From the NCBI RefSeq assembly GCF_023094165.1, contig NZ_JALMDK010000011.1, positions 124,001 through 188,000 on the forward strand: a stretch of DNA of 64,000 bases. The letters are read 5' to 3'. This DNA comes from Crossiella sp. S99.2. GTDB lineage: Bacteria > Actinomycetota > Actinomycetes > Mycobacteriales > Pseudonocardiaceae. Both the position numbers and the translations under genes were made by a program. The notes below the pieces were generated by a model. That model searched no databases. It saw only the letters and a program-made list of their open reading frames with translations, and was not told the origin of the DNA. Positions 1 through 8,710 of this stretch are shown piece after piece. Positions within the stretch are counted from its first letter, which is position 1. Every line of letters begins with the position of its first letter.

Positions 1-114
1 GACTACTGCAACCACAAGGCGCTCTGCCCGGAGTTCGGCGGCACCCCGCCGGCCTACCCCGGCTGGCCCGAGCCTGCCGCCGACGCGGAGACGGTGCTGG
101 ACCGAACGGACTGA
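1..114 (+). CDS. RecB-family PD-(D/E)XK exonuclease, C-terminal end (partial)
   Basis: Only the last 37 codons are inside the window, open from base 1 to a TGA at 112-114. The tail contains YCNHKALCPEF, the cysteine-containing C-terminal motif of RecB/AddB-like nucleases that helps hold a 4Fe-4S cluster after the PD-(D/E)XK domain. In mycobacteria a RecB-family exonuclease gene also lies close to hisG-hisE, which fits the neighbourhood here. The nuclease core is upstream of the window, so catalytic residues cannot be checked. Likely role: DNA-end processing in the cytoplasm. Confidence 0.6.
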   Translation, partial: DYCNHKALCPEFGGTPPAYPGWPEPAADAETVLDRTD

Positions 115-270
115 CCCCATTGCTGCCCCATTGGGCATGGGTTCGGCCATTTGCCTAATCTTTCCGCGAATTCGCGCGCGCCTCCTAGATCAATTCGCTA
201 TAACGGAGTCATCGATCGCCGGTGGCCCGATATTCCCTCCGGCGAAATTCGATCATTGCCAGGGGGACAA

Positions 271-1074
271 TTGATTCCGTCACCACATCACAGCGGGCGC
301 GGGGGCGCCCGGGTCCGGCTGGTCGTCGTGCACACCGCCGAGGGCATCCGCGATGCCAGGGACCTCGGCCATTTCTTCCAGGGAAAGAAGAAGGCGTCCA
401 GCCACGTCGGCATCGACGACAAGCGGATCGAGCAGTACGTCAGCTACGACCGGGCAGCGTGGACCCTGCTCTCCGGCAATCCGATCAGCGAGAACGCCGA
501 GCTGTGCGGGTTCGCCAGGTGGAGCCGCGCGGAGTGGCTGCAGCATCCCCGGATGCTGGAGCAGTGCGCGCGCTGGATCGCCGAACGCTGTCGCGCGCGG
601 GGCATCCCGCTGCGCAAGCTCACCCCGGCCCAGGTCGCGGCCGGCGAGTCCGGTGTCATCGGGCACCACGACTGGACGGTGGGCAAGAAAGAGGGAGACC
701 ACTGGGATCCCGGACCACAATTCCCCTGGGACTTGGTCATGGCCAAGGCCGGGGGTCAGTCAGGGGAGGACGATTTGCCATCACCGAAAGAGGTCGCCGC
801 CGCCACGCTGGACATGCCATTGGGCCCCGGCGCCGACCCGCAGTCGCTCTCGGCTTTCGTGGTCAAGAACCGCGATGTCGCCGAGAAGCTGGATGAACTG
901 CTCGGCCTGCTGCGCCCCGGCATCGAGGGCGTCCGGCACGCGGGCCCGCTGGCGAACCTGATCGCCAAGGCCGCCGAGAACGAGGGCCTGCCGGAGGTGG
1001 CGGAACTCTCCGACGCCGACCTGGAGATGCTGGCCAAGGCCGCCGCGGCTGAGCTGAGCCGCCGCAAGGCCTGA
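271..1074 (+). CDS. N-acetylmuramoyl-L-alanine amidase (amidase_2 / PGRP fold)
   Basis: The reading frame stays open back to a TTG at 151. I place the start at TTG 271 because AGGGGGA sits just upstream and codons before about 285 have low third-position GC. The product is then 267 residues. Probable zinc ligands of the amidase_2 fold are the His in VVVHTAE, the His pair in IGHHDW and the Asp in HWDPGPQFPW. The domain would cleave the lactyl-L-Ala bond of peptidoglycan. There is no signal peptide. The C-terminal ~90 residues are helical, Ala/Glu/Leu-rich and resemble linker/tail regions of actinophage endolysins. Function as lysin or wall-turnover enzyme is unresolved. Confidence 0.8.
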   Translation: MIPSPHHSGRGGARVRLVVVHTAEGIRDARDLGHFFQGKKKASSHVGIDDKRIEQYVSYDRAAWTLLSGNPISENAELCGFARWSRAEWLQHPRMLEQCARWIAERCRARGIPLRKLTPAQVAAGESGVIGHHDWTVGKKEGDHWDPGPQFPWDLVMAKAGGQSGEDDLPSPKEVAAATLDMPLGPGADPQSLSAFVVKNRDVAEKLDELLGLLRPGIEGVRHAGPLANLIAKAAENEGLPEVAELSDADLEMLAKAAAAELSRRKA

Positions 1075-1082
1075 CAAAACCA

Positions 1083-1123
1083 ACGCTGCCCCGATCCGCC
1101 GAGCTGGCGGACCGGGGCAGCGT
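1083..1123. terminator. Bidirectional hairpin terminator between the amidase gene and hisG
   Basis: Two 18-base arms (1083-1100 and 1106-1123) pair with a single mismatch around a 5-base loop, between convergent genes. On the minus strand the stem is followed by a T-rich TTGGTTTTG, suiting hisG termination. Confidence 0.8.
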
Positions 1124-1131
1124 CGTGTTGA

Positions 1132-1977
1132 TCAGAGTCGGCAGGAACGGATGTCCGAGGTCAGGACCGCCTTCGCGCCCAGAGCCGCCAGCCGGTCCAT
1201 GATCAGGTTGGCTTCCTTGCGCGGCACCATCGCCCGCACCGCCACCCACAGCGGATCCGCCAGCGGCGCCACCGTCGGCGACTCCAGCCCCGGGGTCAGG
1301 TTGACCGCGTCGTCCAGCAGCGAGCGCGGGCAGTCGTAGTCCAGCATCAGGTACTGCTGGGCGAAGACCACGCCCTGCACCCGGGCCGCCAGCTGCGCCT
1401 TCTCCGGGGTCTCGGCGGAACCTGCGCGTTCGACCAGCACCGCCTCGGACACACAGATCGGGTCGCCGAAGGCCACCAGGCCGTGCTGGCGCAGGGTGCG
1501 GCCGGAGCCGACCACGTCGGCGACCGCGTCGGCCACGCCGAGCTGGATGGAGATCTCCACCGCGCCGTCCAGGCGGATCACTTCGGCGCTGACGCCGTGT
1601 TCGGCCAGGCTGGCCCGGACCAGGCGCGGGTAGGCGGTGGCCACCCGCTTGCCGTCGAGGTCCTTGACCGACCACTCCCGGCCCGCGGTGCCCGCGTAGC
1701 GGAAGGTGGAGCCGCCGAAGCCGAGCGCGAGCCGTTCGGTGACCGGCGCGCCGGAGTCCAGCGCGAGGTCCCGGCCGGTGATCCCCATGTCCAGCTCGCC
1801 GGAGCCGACGTAGATGGCGATGTCCTTGGGGCGCAGGAAGAAGAACTCGACGTCGTTGACCGGGTCGAGCACGGTCAGGTCGCGCTGCTCATGCCGGCCC
1901 CGGTAACCCGCCTCGGCAAGCATCTCGCTGGCGAATCCGGACAGCGTGCCCTTGTTGGGCACCGCGACACGCAACAT
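1132..1977 (-). CDS. hisG: ATP phosphoribosyltransferase HisG, long form
   Basis: HisG catalyses the first step of histidine synthesis, joining ATP and PRPP to give phosphoribosyl-ATP. The 281-residue length and an extra C-terminal ~75 residues (after SPTVAPLADPLW) mark the long, histidine-feedback-regulated form with an ACT-like domain. Visible motifs include DMGITGRDL in the N-terminal lobe and the PRPP-binding stretch VGSGRTLRQHG. The start is ATG at 1977, giving MLRVAVPNKG. hisE lies 27 bp upstream on the same strand, so the two are almost certainly one operon, as in other actinobacteria. Confidence 0.97.
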   Translation of the reverse strand: MLRVAVPNKGTLSGFASEMLAEAGYRGRHEQRDLTVLDPVNDVEFFFLRPKDIAIYVGSGELDMGITGRDLALDSGAPVTERLALGFGGSTFRYAGTAGREWSVKDLDGKRVATAYPRLVRASLAEHGVSAEVIRLDGAVEISIQLGVADAVADVVGSGRTLRQHGLVAFGDPICVSEAVLVERAGSAETPEKAQLAARVQGVVFAQQYLMLDYDCPRSLLDDAVNLTPGLESPTVAPLADPLWVAVRAMVPRKEANLIMDRLAALGAKAVLTSDIRSCRL

Positions 1978-2004
1978 CTGTTCTACTCCGTGGTCGTGGT
2001 GGTG

Positions 2005-2268
2005 TTACAGATACCGGTAGACGTCGTCCAGGGTGAGCCCCCGGCCGATCATGAGCACCTGGAGGCGGTAGAGCAGCTGGGAGATCTCCTCGGCGAGTTC
2101 GTCGTCGGACTCGTGTTCGGCGGCCAGCCACACCTCCCCGGCCTCTTCGAGGACCTTCTTGCCCTGGGCGTGCACCCCGGCGTCCAGCGCCGCGACGGTG
2201 CCGGAGCCCTCGGGCCGGGTCTGCGCCCGCTCGGAAAGCTCGGCGAACAGCTGGTCGAACGTCTTCAC
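2005..2268 (-). CDS. hisE: Phosphoribosyl-ATP diphosphatase HisE
   Basis: Second step of histidine synthesis: hydrolysis of PR-ATP to PR-AMP and pyrophosphate. I chose GTG at 2268 (VKTFDQLFAEL, 87 residues), which has GGAAGGA 9 bases upstream and matches the usual family N-terminus. An in-frame ATG at 2286 would add six unlikely residues. The all-alpha MazG-like fold motif EEAGEVWLAAEHE supplies Mg-binding acidic residues, followed by EEISQLLYRLQVLM. It is the free-standing enzyme, not fused to HisI, and precedes hisG by 27 bp. Confidence 0.95.
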   Translation of the reverse strand: MKTFDQLFAELSERAQTRPEGSGTVAALDAGVHAQGKKVLEEAGEVWLAAEHESDDELAEEISQLLYRLQVLMIGRGLTLDDVYRYL

Positions 2269-2334
2269 GGCACTGAATCCTTCCATCCCGGCCCGCCCGG
2301 CACGATCGCTGGGGGCACCGGTGTGACCAGTGGC

Positions 2335-4095
2335 TCAGCCCTGGTCGAACAGGTTGGGCAGGCCGGCGCGGTAACGGCGGGTGTCCTCCTCCTGAAGTCC
2401 ACGCAACTCTGGGGCGCGGAACAGGGTGAACAGCCTGGCCCTCGGCGCACTGGACCCGGTCTCGTCCAGCACCGCGTTCGCGGCCAGCCTGCCTGCCTCG
2501 TTGGCCCCCTCCATGGTCGCCAGGTTCACGATGTTGCGGACGTAGTCGGCGGCCAGGAACAGGTTCGGGATGGCGGTGGCCGCCTCCGGCCGCAGCGCCC
2601 AGGAGCCGACCGGGTTGATCAGCAGCGGCTCCTCGCTGTGCGCCCCGCCGGGCGAGCCGAGGCCGGTGATCGCCGGGTCCAGGAACCAGGAGTGCAGGTC
2701 AGCGGGCCGGAGCAGGTCCTCGCCGGTGTCCTCCAGACTGGCCGACAGCTGCGCCCACACCTCGTCGAAGAGCTGCTGCTTGGTGCAGAACCGGGCCGGT
2801 TTGCCGTGCACGATCCCGGGCGCCTCCCAGTTGGAGATGATCACGGACAGGCAGTCCCGGACCCCGCCGTCGCCGTAGCGGGTGAGGTCGCCGCCGCGCC
2901 AGAACTGGGCCTGGCTGACCGAGGTCAGCGACCACGGCGTGTCCAGGTAGCTCACGTGCCCGTGCACCAGCGGCAGCTTGCGCCGCAGGTAGAACATGAG
3001 CCCATTCATCCACTCGGTGCGCAGCTCGCCGACCAGCCGCAGCCGGGGGTCGGCGGCCAGCACCTCCGGCCCCCACAGCGCCAGCGAACGCTCGGCCGGC
3101 ACCGCGCTGATGTAGTGGTCCGCGCTCACGTGAACGCTCCCGGCGGCGGTGCGCACGGTCACGCCGCTGATCCGGCCACCGGAGACGTGCAGCCGTTCCG
3201 CGGCGCCGGTCTCGAACCGCACGCCGAGCGAACGCAGGTGAGCCAGCCACGGGTCGATCCAGGCCTCGTTGGTCGGCGCGTTGAGCACCCGGTCGGCCGG
3301 ACCGTCGTTGCCGCGGCCGAGCAGGTTGTTGAAGAACGCCTCGGTGAACAGGCCGACGGTGTGGGTGCTGGCCTCCTCGGCGCGCGCGGCCACCAGCATC
3401 CGGGTGAAACCGATGCCGAAGATCCGCTGGTACTCCTGGGACATCCGGCCAGCGCCGAGGAAGTCCCACCACGCGGTGCGCTCCCACTGCCCGAGCCGCC
3501 GCTCGTCGCCGCTGGTGAGGTAGACCACCAGACGGTTGGCGAAGTGCGCGGACTCCCAGGGCGGCAGCCGCAGACCGGTGTCCAGCAGGGCGATCAGCGC
3601 GGGCAGCAGCAGCACCGGGTCCAGGCTGGGCAGCGCCAGTTTCAGCGGCACGAACAGGTCGAAGCGGGTGCCCATCCGGGACAGCCGGAACACCGAACCG
3701 GACACCAGGTTGTCGTGCACGCCGTTGCGGTTGCCCGGGAACGGGATCCGGCGCAGCGTGTCCGGCAGGTTGCGGTACCAGCCGGGGAAGAACCGGAAGC
3801 CGTGCTCGCCGGGCAGGTCCGGCCTGCCGCCGGAACCGGTGCCGGGCACCGGGATGCTGCGGGCCTTGCCGCCGAGTTCCTTGCGTTCCAGCACGGTGAC
3901 GGCGAACCCGCGTTCGGCCAGTTCGTGCGCCGCGGTCAGGCCGCCGATGCCGCCGCCGAGGACGAGCACCGTGCCCGCTGATCTCCGGGCCGGTGCGCCG
4001 CGGGCCGCCGCGGCTGTGGCAGGCACGCCCAGTGCCGCCGCGCCGCCCAATGCCACGCCGTGGGAAAGCAAGCTACGCCGAGTCAGTCCACCCAT
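2335..4095 (-). CDS. Tat-exported FAD-dependent amine-oxidase-like oxidoreductase
   Basis: 586 residues from ATG 4095, which has AGGGG about 8 bases upstream. The N-terminus MGGLTRRSLLSHGVALGG is a twin-arginine signal. It is followed near residue 45 by a dinucleotide-binding fold, VLVLGGGIGGLTAAHELAERG, typical of FAD enzymes of the amine oxidase / phytoene desaturase / hydroxysqualene dehydroxylase group. HGFRFFPGWYRNL and the C-terminal LFLAADYV...ATMEGANEAGR are the conserved FAD-contact regions of that group. Substrate unknown. The gene lies downstream of the TetR gene on the same strand (71-bp gap), so the two may be co-transcribed. Confidence 0.85.
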   Translation of the reverse strand: MGGLTRRSLLSHGVALGGAAALGVPATAAAARGAPARRSAGTVLVLGGGIGGLTAAHELAERGFAVTVLERKELGGKARSIPVPGTGSGGRPDLPGEHGFRFFPGWYRNLPDTLRRIPFPGNRNGVHDNLVSGSVFRLSRMGTRFDLFVPLKLALPSLDPVLLLPALIALLDTGLRLPPWESAHFANRLVVYLTSGDERRLGQWERTAWWDFLGAGRMSQEYQRIFGIGFTRMLVAARAEEASTHTVGLFTEAFFNNLLGRGNDGPADRVLNAPTNEAWIDPWLAHLRSLGVRFETGAAERLHVSGGRISGVTVRTAAGSVHVSADHYISAVPAERSLALWGPEVLAADPRLRLVGELRTEWMNGLMFYLRRKLPLVHGHVSYLDTPWSLTSVSQAQFWRGGDLTRYGDGGVRDCLSVIISNWEAPGIVHGKPARFCTKQQLFDEVWAQLSASLEDTGEDLLRPADLHSWFLDPAITGLGSPGGAHSEEPLLINPVGSWALRPEAATAIPNLFLAADYVRNIVNLATMEGANEAGRLAANAVLDETGSSAPRARLFTLFRAPELRGLQEEDTRRYRAGLPNLFDQG

Positions 4096-4166
4096 GACCA
4101 CACCCCTGGCAAAAACCCTAGGCGGCGGCGCGGATGAGCGGCCAGTGCCCGATCGGCTGGACCTCC

Positions 4167-4823
4167 TCAGGCGTGTTCGGCGTGCCCGTCGCGGTCCGTG
4201 TCGGCCGGTTGGTCCAGACCGGGCACGACCGCCGCGAACAGCCCAAGTCCCAGGCCGTACGGGTCGTCCATGCCGACCGCGCGCAGGGTGTCGGCGGGCA
4301 GCGCGAGCAGCGAGATGGCCACGCCGAGCAGGTAGGCGTCGAGCAGTCCGGCGTCCTTGGCGGTGGTGGCCAGTCCGGCCGCGTGGTGCACCTCGGCGAT
4401 GGCGGCGGCGTTGGCGCGCACCATCTCGCCGAGCGCGGCCCGCACCTCGGCGCTGCGCACGCCTTCCAGGTACAGCTCGAACATGGCCAGGATCTGGGTC
4501 CGGTCGCCCTGTAGCGCGCGGTGCAGCAGCGCCGGGTACAGCTCGCTGACCTGGCTGGGGGTGACCCCGGCCGGGGTGGTGTCGCGCAGCTGCTGGACGG
4601 CCTCGCCGTGTTCCTGGGCCATCCGGCGGGCCGCGGCGGCCAGCAGGGAGTCGCGGGTGGGGAAGTAGTTCTTGGTGGTGCCGACCGGGACGTCGGCGGC
4701 ACGGTCGACCGCGCGGTGGGTCAGCCCTCGGCCGCCCTCGCGCGCGAGCACCTCGATCGCCGTGTCAGCCAGCAGTTCCCGACGCGTCGACCTGCGCTTT
4801 CCGTCTCCCCGACCCGTATTCAC
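4167..4823 (-). CDS. TetR-family transcriptional regulator
   Basis: 218 residues. The N-terminal helix-turn-helix lies at about residues 12-58, with GLTHRAVDRAADVPVGTTKN and YFPTRDSLL typical of the family. The C-terminal helical ligand domain ends in an acidic tail. The start is GTG 4823. The gene is divergent from the amino-acid permease, with about 60 bp between them, so it probably represses that transporter and itself from the shared interval, and perhaps the downstream flavoprotein gene. I could not identify a convincing palindromic operator there. Confidence 0.88.
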   Translation of the reverse strand: MNTGRGDGKRRSTRRELLADTAIEVLAREGGRGLTHRAVDRAADVPVGTTKNYFPTRDSLLAAAARRMAQEHGEAVQQLRDTTPAGVTPSQVSELYPALLHRALQGDRTQILAMFELYLEGVRSAEVRAALGEMVRANAAAIAEVHHAAGLATTAKDAGLLDAYLLGVAISLLALPADTLRAVGMDDPYGLGLGLFAAVVPGLDQPADTDRDGHAEHA

Positions 4824-4883
4824 AACACGTTCATCTTAGTACTCGGTATCCGATCATGACCAGCCAGGGTGGATCATGTCCCC

Positions 4884-6050
4884 GTGACCGCACCCCTGGC
4901 CCGCCGCCTCGGCACCGCTGACGCGGTGACCATCGGCCTGGCCGCGATGATCGGCGCCGGGGTGTTCAGCGCCCTGGGCCCGGCCGCCGCGGCCGCCGGC
5001 GCCGGACTGCTGCCCGCACTGGCCATCGCCGCGCTGATCGCCTACTGCAACGCCACCTCCACCCTGCGACTCGCGCTGCGCTACCCCACTTCCGGCGGCG
5101 CCTACGTCTACGGCCGGGAACGCCTCGGCCCGCTCTGGGGCAACCTGGCGGGCTGGTGCTTCGTGCTGGGCAAGACCGCCAGCTGCGCGGCGATGGCGCT
5201 GACCGTCGGCCAGTACCTGTGGCCTGATCACGCCCGGCTGGTGGCGGTGGCCGCGGTGCTCGCGCTGACCACGCTCACCTACTTCGGCGTGCACCGCGGC
5301 GCCAAACTGGCCAGGGTGATCGTGACGATCGTGCTGATCTGCCTGGTGGCACTGGGTGTGCTGGCCCTGACCACCGGCGCGCCGCAGGCCGAACGGCTCG
5401 TCCCGCACAGCTCCACCGGAGTGCTGACCGCGGCGGCGCTGCTGTTCTTCGCCTTCGCCGGGTACGCCCGGATCGCCACCCTCGGCGAGGAGGTCCGCGA
5501 CCCGCGCCGCACCCTGACCCGCGCGGTGCCCCTGGCCCTGGCCATCGCGCTGGCCGTGTACACGCTGCTCGCGGTGGCCGCGCTGGCCACCGTGGGCGCG
5601 GCGGGCCTGGCCGCCTCCCCCGCCCCACTGCGCACCGTGCTGGAAGTCACCCCACTGCGCGAGTTCGGCTGGGTGATCTCCATCCTGGGCGCGGTCGCCG
5701 CCCTCGGCGCCCTGCTCGCGCTGGTGCTCGGCGTCTCCCGCACCGCCCTCGCGATGGCCCGCGACGGAAACCTGCCAAGGCCGCTGGCCGCCGTGCACCC
5801 ACGGCACCAGGTCCCGCACCGGGCCGAGGTGGTGGTGGGCCTGCTCGCCGCCACCGCCGCCGCCACCCTGGACCTCAGGCAGGCCATCGGCCTGTCCTCC
5901 TTCGGCGTGCTGCTCTACTACGCGGTGGCCAACGCGGCCGCCTGGACCCTGGAACCGGAGTTCCGGCCGGCCCGCTGGATCCCGATTGCCGGACTTGTCG
6001 GTTGTGTCCTGCTCGCCGGTGTGCTCATCTGGGGTGGTGGTGCGTGGTGA
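4884..6050 (+). CDS. APC-superfamily amino acid permease
   Basis: About 388 residues, almost entirely hydrophobic with roughly 11-12 membrane segments. The first helix carries the APC signature TIGLAAMIGAGVFSALGP, including the unwound GAG substrate-binding motif. Later helices contain FAFAGYARIATLGEEVRDP, the helix-6 region of APC transporters. GTG 4884 (VTAPLARRL) matches the usual family N-terminus; GTG 4869 is an in-frame alternative. Divergent from the TetR gene. Likely imports an amino acid or amine. Confidence 0.85.
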   Translation: MTAPLARRLGTADAVTIGLAAMIGAGVFSALGPAAAAAGAGLLPALAIAALIAYCNATSTLRLALRYPTSGGAYVYGRERLGPLWGNLAGWCFVLGKTASCAAMALTVGQYLWPDHARLVAVAAVLALTTLTYFGVHRGAKLARVIVTIVLICLVALGVLALTTGAPQAERLVPHSSTGVLTAAALLFFAFAGYARIATLGEEVRDPRRTLTRAVPLALAIALAVYTLLAVAALATVGAAGLAASPAPLRTVLEVTPLREFGWVISILGAVAALGALLALVLGVSRTALAMARDGNLPRPLAAVHPRHQVPHRAEVVVGLLAATAAATLDLRQAIGLSSFGVLLYYAVANAAAWTLEPEFRPARWIPIAGLVGCVLLAGVLIWGGGAW

Positions 6051-6054
6051 GCGA

Positions 6055-6576
6055 ATGCTGGTCTTGTCCGGACTGGCGATGGGGGCCCTCCTGGTGGCCT
6101 GCCTGCTGGCGTTGATCGCCGCCCCGCACCTGCGCCCGCACCTGAGTTACGCCGACGGCACCGTCCCCGGCGAGGTCGCCACCTACAGCTGCCAGGCCGC
6201 CATCGGCCTGGACGGCCTGCTGCCCTGCCCACGGGAGAAGGACTACCGCTGGGACCTGGCCGCCAACAGCGACCTGAGCACCACCTGGACCACCAGCCGC
6301 AGCGACACCAGCATGCTGGCCGGCGTGCTCACCCAGGACGAGTCGGCCTGCCCGGACAGCCGCATCGCCTGGACCCTGACCGCCAACGGCCGCACCAGCA
6401 CCGGCTCCCTCTCCAGCACCGACCGAGCCACCCTGGTGACGCTGTCGTTGTCCGAACCCCAGGACCGCATCACCCTCACCCTGCGCCGCCTGGACTCCGC
6501 CCCCTGCGCCACCGCCCTGGAATGGCGCCAAGCCGCCCCCGAGGCTCCGTGGCTAGGTTTCCTCTGGTCGTGGTAA
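6055..6576 (+). CDS. Membrane-anchored secreted protein of unknown function
   Basis: 173 residues from ATG 6055, just after the permease stop at 6050. In-frame GTGs at 6034-6040 overlap the permease end and are alternatives. One N-terminal hydrophobic helix (LSGLAMGALLVACLLALIAA) would anchor it or act as a signal. The rest is Thr/Ser-rich, has four Cys that could form two disulphides, and looks beta-rich. No family recognised. The tight spacing suggests co-transcription with the permease. Confidence 0.65.
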   Translation: MLVLSGLAMGALLVACLLALIAAPHLRPHLSYADGTVPGEVATYSCQAAIGLDGLLPCPREKDYRWDLAANSDLSTTWTTSRSDTSMLAGVLTQDESACPDSRIAWTLTANGRTSTGSLSSTDRATLVTLSLSEPQDRITLTLRRLDSAPCATALEWRQAAPEAPWLGFLWSW

Positions 6577-6592
6577 CCCACTCCGCCCACCG

Positions 6593-6649
6593 AGTTGGCC
6601 CAACTCGTACGCCCACTTGGGCAAAATACCCGTACCAGTTGGGCCAACT
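6593..6649. repeat. 57-bp convergent-junction inverted repeat, copy 1
   Basis: Arms of 21 bp (6593-6613 and 6629-6649) match at 18 of 21 positions around a 15-bp centre. Each arm has a TTGGSCCAA box next to a GTACG segment. It lies between the 3' ends of the convergent genes ending at 6576 and 6655. See copies at 11177, 36381 and 41745. Confidence 0.85.
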
Positions 6650-6654
6650 CGGCG

Positions 6655-7839
6655 TCAGACTGCCTTGCCGCGCAAGGTGAAGCGGGCGCCGACGACCACG
6701 CCGACGCACAGCAGCGGGAGCACGAACAGGGCTACCGGCAGGGTGAATGCCTGGGCCAGGCCGCCGATCATCGGGGGGCCCAGGAGGAAGCCGGGCCAGG
6801 CCGCCGCCGAGACCGCCGCGATGGCCTGGGCCGCGTGCCGGCCGGGCAGGGCGGCCGCGCTGCTGAAGACCACCGGCACGGCGCAGGCCACGCCCAGGCC
6901 GAGGGTGGCGAAGCCGAGCAGGGCGGCCCAGGGGTGGCCGATGAGCAGGGCGGCGGTGAAGACCACCACGGCCACCGAGGCCAGGGTGCCGACCACCGCG
7001 CGGCCGCCGAAGCGGCTCACCCAGCGGTCGCCCATGGCGCGGCCCAGGAACATGCTCAGGGCGAAGGCGCTGAAGGCGAAGCCGGCGAAGGCGGGCGAGG
7101 TGCCCAGGTTCTCCTTCATGTACAGCGCCGACCACTCCGCGGCCGCCCCCTCGCAGAGCACCGCGGCCAGCATCAGCGCGCCCAGGGCGAGCAGTTTGGC
7201 GTCCTTGAGCGGGAAGGAGACGCCGCCCTTGTCCTTGCGTTCGTGTTTGGCCGAGCGGTCGCCGTCCAGGGCCAGGCCGGTGGTGGCCGGGACGAAGATC
7301 AGCGCCAGCACGCCGACCAGCAGCATCTGCGTGGTCAGCGACAGGCCGAAGGCGATGGCCAGGCCGCCGAGGGCGCCGCCCGCCGCCGCGCCCAGGCTCC
7401 AGCAGGCGTGGAAGCTGGACATCACCGAGCGGCCGTACGCCCGCTCCACCAGCACCGCCTGCGCGTTCATCGCCACGTCCAGGGAACCCTGGAACGCGCC
7501 CCAGACCGCCAGCGCGATGAACAGCCCGGCCAGCGAGTCCGCCAGGCCCAGCAGGCCCGCGGACAGGCCGTAGCCGATCGCGGTGATCACCATGACCTTG
7601 CGACTGCCCAGCCAGGACACCAGGGCCCCGGTGCACAGGATCGCCAGCAGCGCGCCCACCGGTCCGCCGAGCAGCGCGATCCCCAGCTGGCCGTCGCTGA
7701 GCGCGAGTTTGGCCTTGACCAACGGGATGTAGGGCGTCCAGGTCGCGAACACCATCGCGTGCAGGGTGAACACCCCGGACAGCATCAGACGGGCGGTCCG
7801 GGCAGCTCGCGCGGGGGCGAGAACGCCGGTCTCAGACAC
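6655..7839 (-). CDS. MFS transporter, YbjJ-like
   Basis: 394 residues with about 12 predicted membrane helices and the layout of a major facilitator. The N-terminal half contains WGAFQGSLDVAMNAQAV, typical of YbjJ/FucP-like members, and a polar central loop (residues ~200-220, DGDRSAKHERKDKGG). The start overlaps the DeoR-type regulator stop by 8 bp, so the two genes are translationally coupled. With a sugar-phosphate-sensing DeoR regulator and a divergent SIS-domain isomerase next door, a sugar or sugar-derivative substrate is likely but not shown. Confidence 0.85.
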   Translation of the reverse strand: MSETGVLAPARAARTARLMLSGVFTLHAMVFATWTPYIPLVKAKLALSDGQLGIALLGGPVGALLAILCTGALVSWLGSRKVMVITAIGYGLSAGLLGLADSLAGLFIALAVWGAFQGSLDVAMNAQAVLVERAYGRSVMSSFHACWSLGAAAGGALGGLAIAFGLSLTTQMLLVGVLALIFVPATTGLALDGDRSAKHERKDKGGVSFPLKDAKLLALGALMLAAVLCEGAAAEWSALYMKENLGTSPAFAGFAFSAFALSMFLGRAMGDRWVSRFGGRAVVGTLASVAVVVFTAALLIGHPWAALLGFATLGLGVACAVPVVFSSAAALPGRHAAQAIAAVSAAAWPGFLLGPPMIGGLAQAFTLPVALFVLPLLCVGVVVGARFTLRGKAV

Positions 7840-8587
7840 AATGCACCTCCACTCCAGCTTTGCGTAGTTGGTCCAGTTCGTCCTCGGGTGCGGCGGTGTC
7901 GGTCACCAGCACGTCGAGCGCGTCCAGCTCGCACACCCTGGCGAAGGCCCGCCGCCCCAGCTTGGAGGCGTCCACCGCGGCCACCACCCGCGCCGATGCC
8001 CGCACCGCGGCCCGCTTGACCTGGGATTCGGCCAGGTCGAAGGCGGTCACCCCGTCCCGGCCGCTGACCCCGCAGCAGCCCAGCACCAGGGTGTCGAAGC
8101 GCATCCGGTCCAGCGCGTACTCGGTGAGCGGCCCGATGAAGGCCTGTTCGGGTTTGCGCACGTCCCCACCGGGCAGCACCTGGTGCACATGCTCGGCGTG
8201 CTCGAAGGCGGTGGCGATGTGCAGGGACAGCGGCAGCACGGTCAGCCGCAACGACTGCGCCGCCCTGGCCGCCTCCAGCGCGGTGGTGCCGCTGTCGAAG
8301 ACCACGCTCTCCCCGTCGTCGAGCAGCCCGGCCACGGCCAGCCCGATCCGGCGCTTGGCGTCCACGTGCTGACGGCTGCGCACCGCGAACGGCGTCTCCT
8401 CACCGGCCAGCATGCTCACCGCGGCGCCGCGCACCCGGCGCAACAGCCCGTCCCGCTCCAGCGCGTCGAGATCCCGGCGGATGGTCATCTCCGAACACTG
8501 GGTGAGTTCGGCCAGCTCCACTACCGTGGCCCGGGAGCGCTCCCGGAGCGCCGTCAGGATCATTTCGTGCCGTTGCACACTCTCCAC
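7832..8587 (-). CDS. DeoR/GlpR-family transcriptional regulator
   Basis: 251 residues from GTG 8587 (VESVQRHEMIL). The N-terminal DeoR helix-turn-helix is clear (VVELAELTQCSEMTIRRDLD). The C-terminal DeoR sensor domain has DSGTTALEAAR, a phosphosugar-binding-type LGCCGVSGRDGVT and VDASKLGRR. Such proteins usually repress sugar catabolism genes and release DNA on binding a phosphorylated sugar. It is the first gene of a two-gene operon with the MFS transporter and is divergent from the SIS gene. An in-frame GTG at 8578 is another possible start. Confidence 0.9.
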   Translation of the reverse strand: MESVQRHEMILTALRERSRATVVELAELTQCSEMTIRRDLDALERDGLLRRVRGAAVSMLAGEETPFAVRSRQHVDAKRRIGLAVAGLLDDGESVVFDSGTTALEAARAAQSLRLTVLPLSLHIATAFEHAEHVHQVLPGGDVRKPEQAFIGPLTEYALDRMRFDTLVLGCCGVSGRDGVTAFDLAESQVKRAAVRASARVVAAVDASKLGRRAFARVCELDALDVLVTDTAAPEDELDQLRKAGVEVHCV

Positions 8588-8589
8588 GC

Positions 8590-8601
8590 GTTCATACGAA
8601 C
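8590..8601. promoter_or_regulatory. Short inverted repeat at the DeoR gene start
   Basis: GTTCATACGAAC is a 12-bp dyad (GTTC arms around ATAC) immediately upstream of the proposed GTG at 8587. The position suits autoregulation by the DeoR protein, but no matching second copy was seen. Confidence 0.35.
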
Positions 8602-8656
8602 ACAGACCCTGTTCGCCGCGCAACCGGTTTCAGAAAGAACGTGGGATGAACGGATC

Positions 8657-8688
8657 TTGACACAGGCGGCAGAGTGGTATGGACCACT
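8657..8688 (+). promoter_or_regulatory. Promoter with DasR-like (dre) operator for the SIS gene
   Basis: TTGACA at 8657-8662 is a perfect -35; TATGGA at 8678-8683 is a possible, closely spaced -10. The dyad AGTGGTATGGACCACT (8673-8688) has perfect 6-bp arms and matches the DasR-responsive element AGTGGTCTAGACCACT at 13 of 16 positions, differing only in the central four bases. It overlaps the -10, a repressor position. The GGAGGAG ribosome site and ATG 8711 follow. Confidence 0.65.
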
Positions 8689-8710
8689 TGTCGTTTCATG
8701 GAGGAGCCCC

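Noticed and set aside
271..1074. Prophage remnant around the amidase
   Set aside because: The amidase has an endolysin-like tail, but no holin, portal, tail or integrase gene is near it, and flanking genes are chromosomal.
1483..3981. Long open frame (832 codons) on the plus strand opposite hisG, hisE and the flavoprotein gene
   Set aside because: It lies antisense to three recognisable genes, and its product is Gly/Arg/Gln-rich with no known domain, as expected from high-GC3 complement frames.
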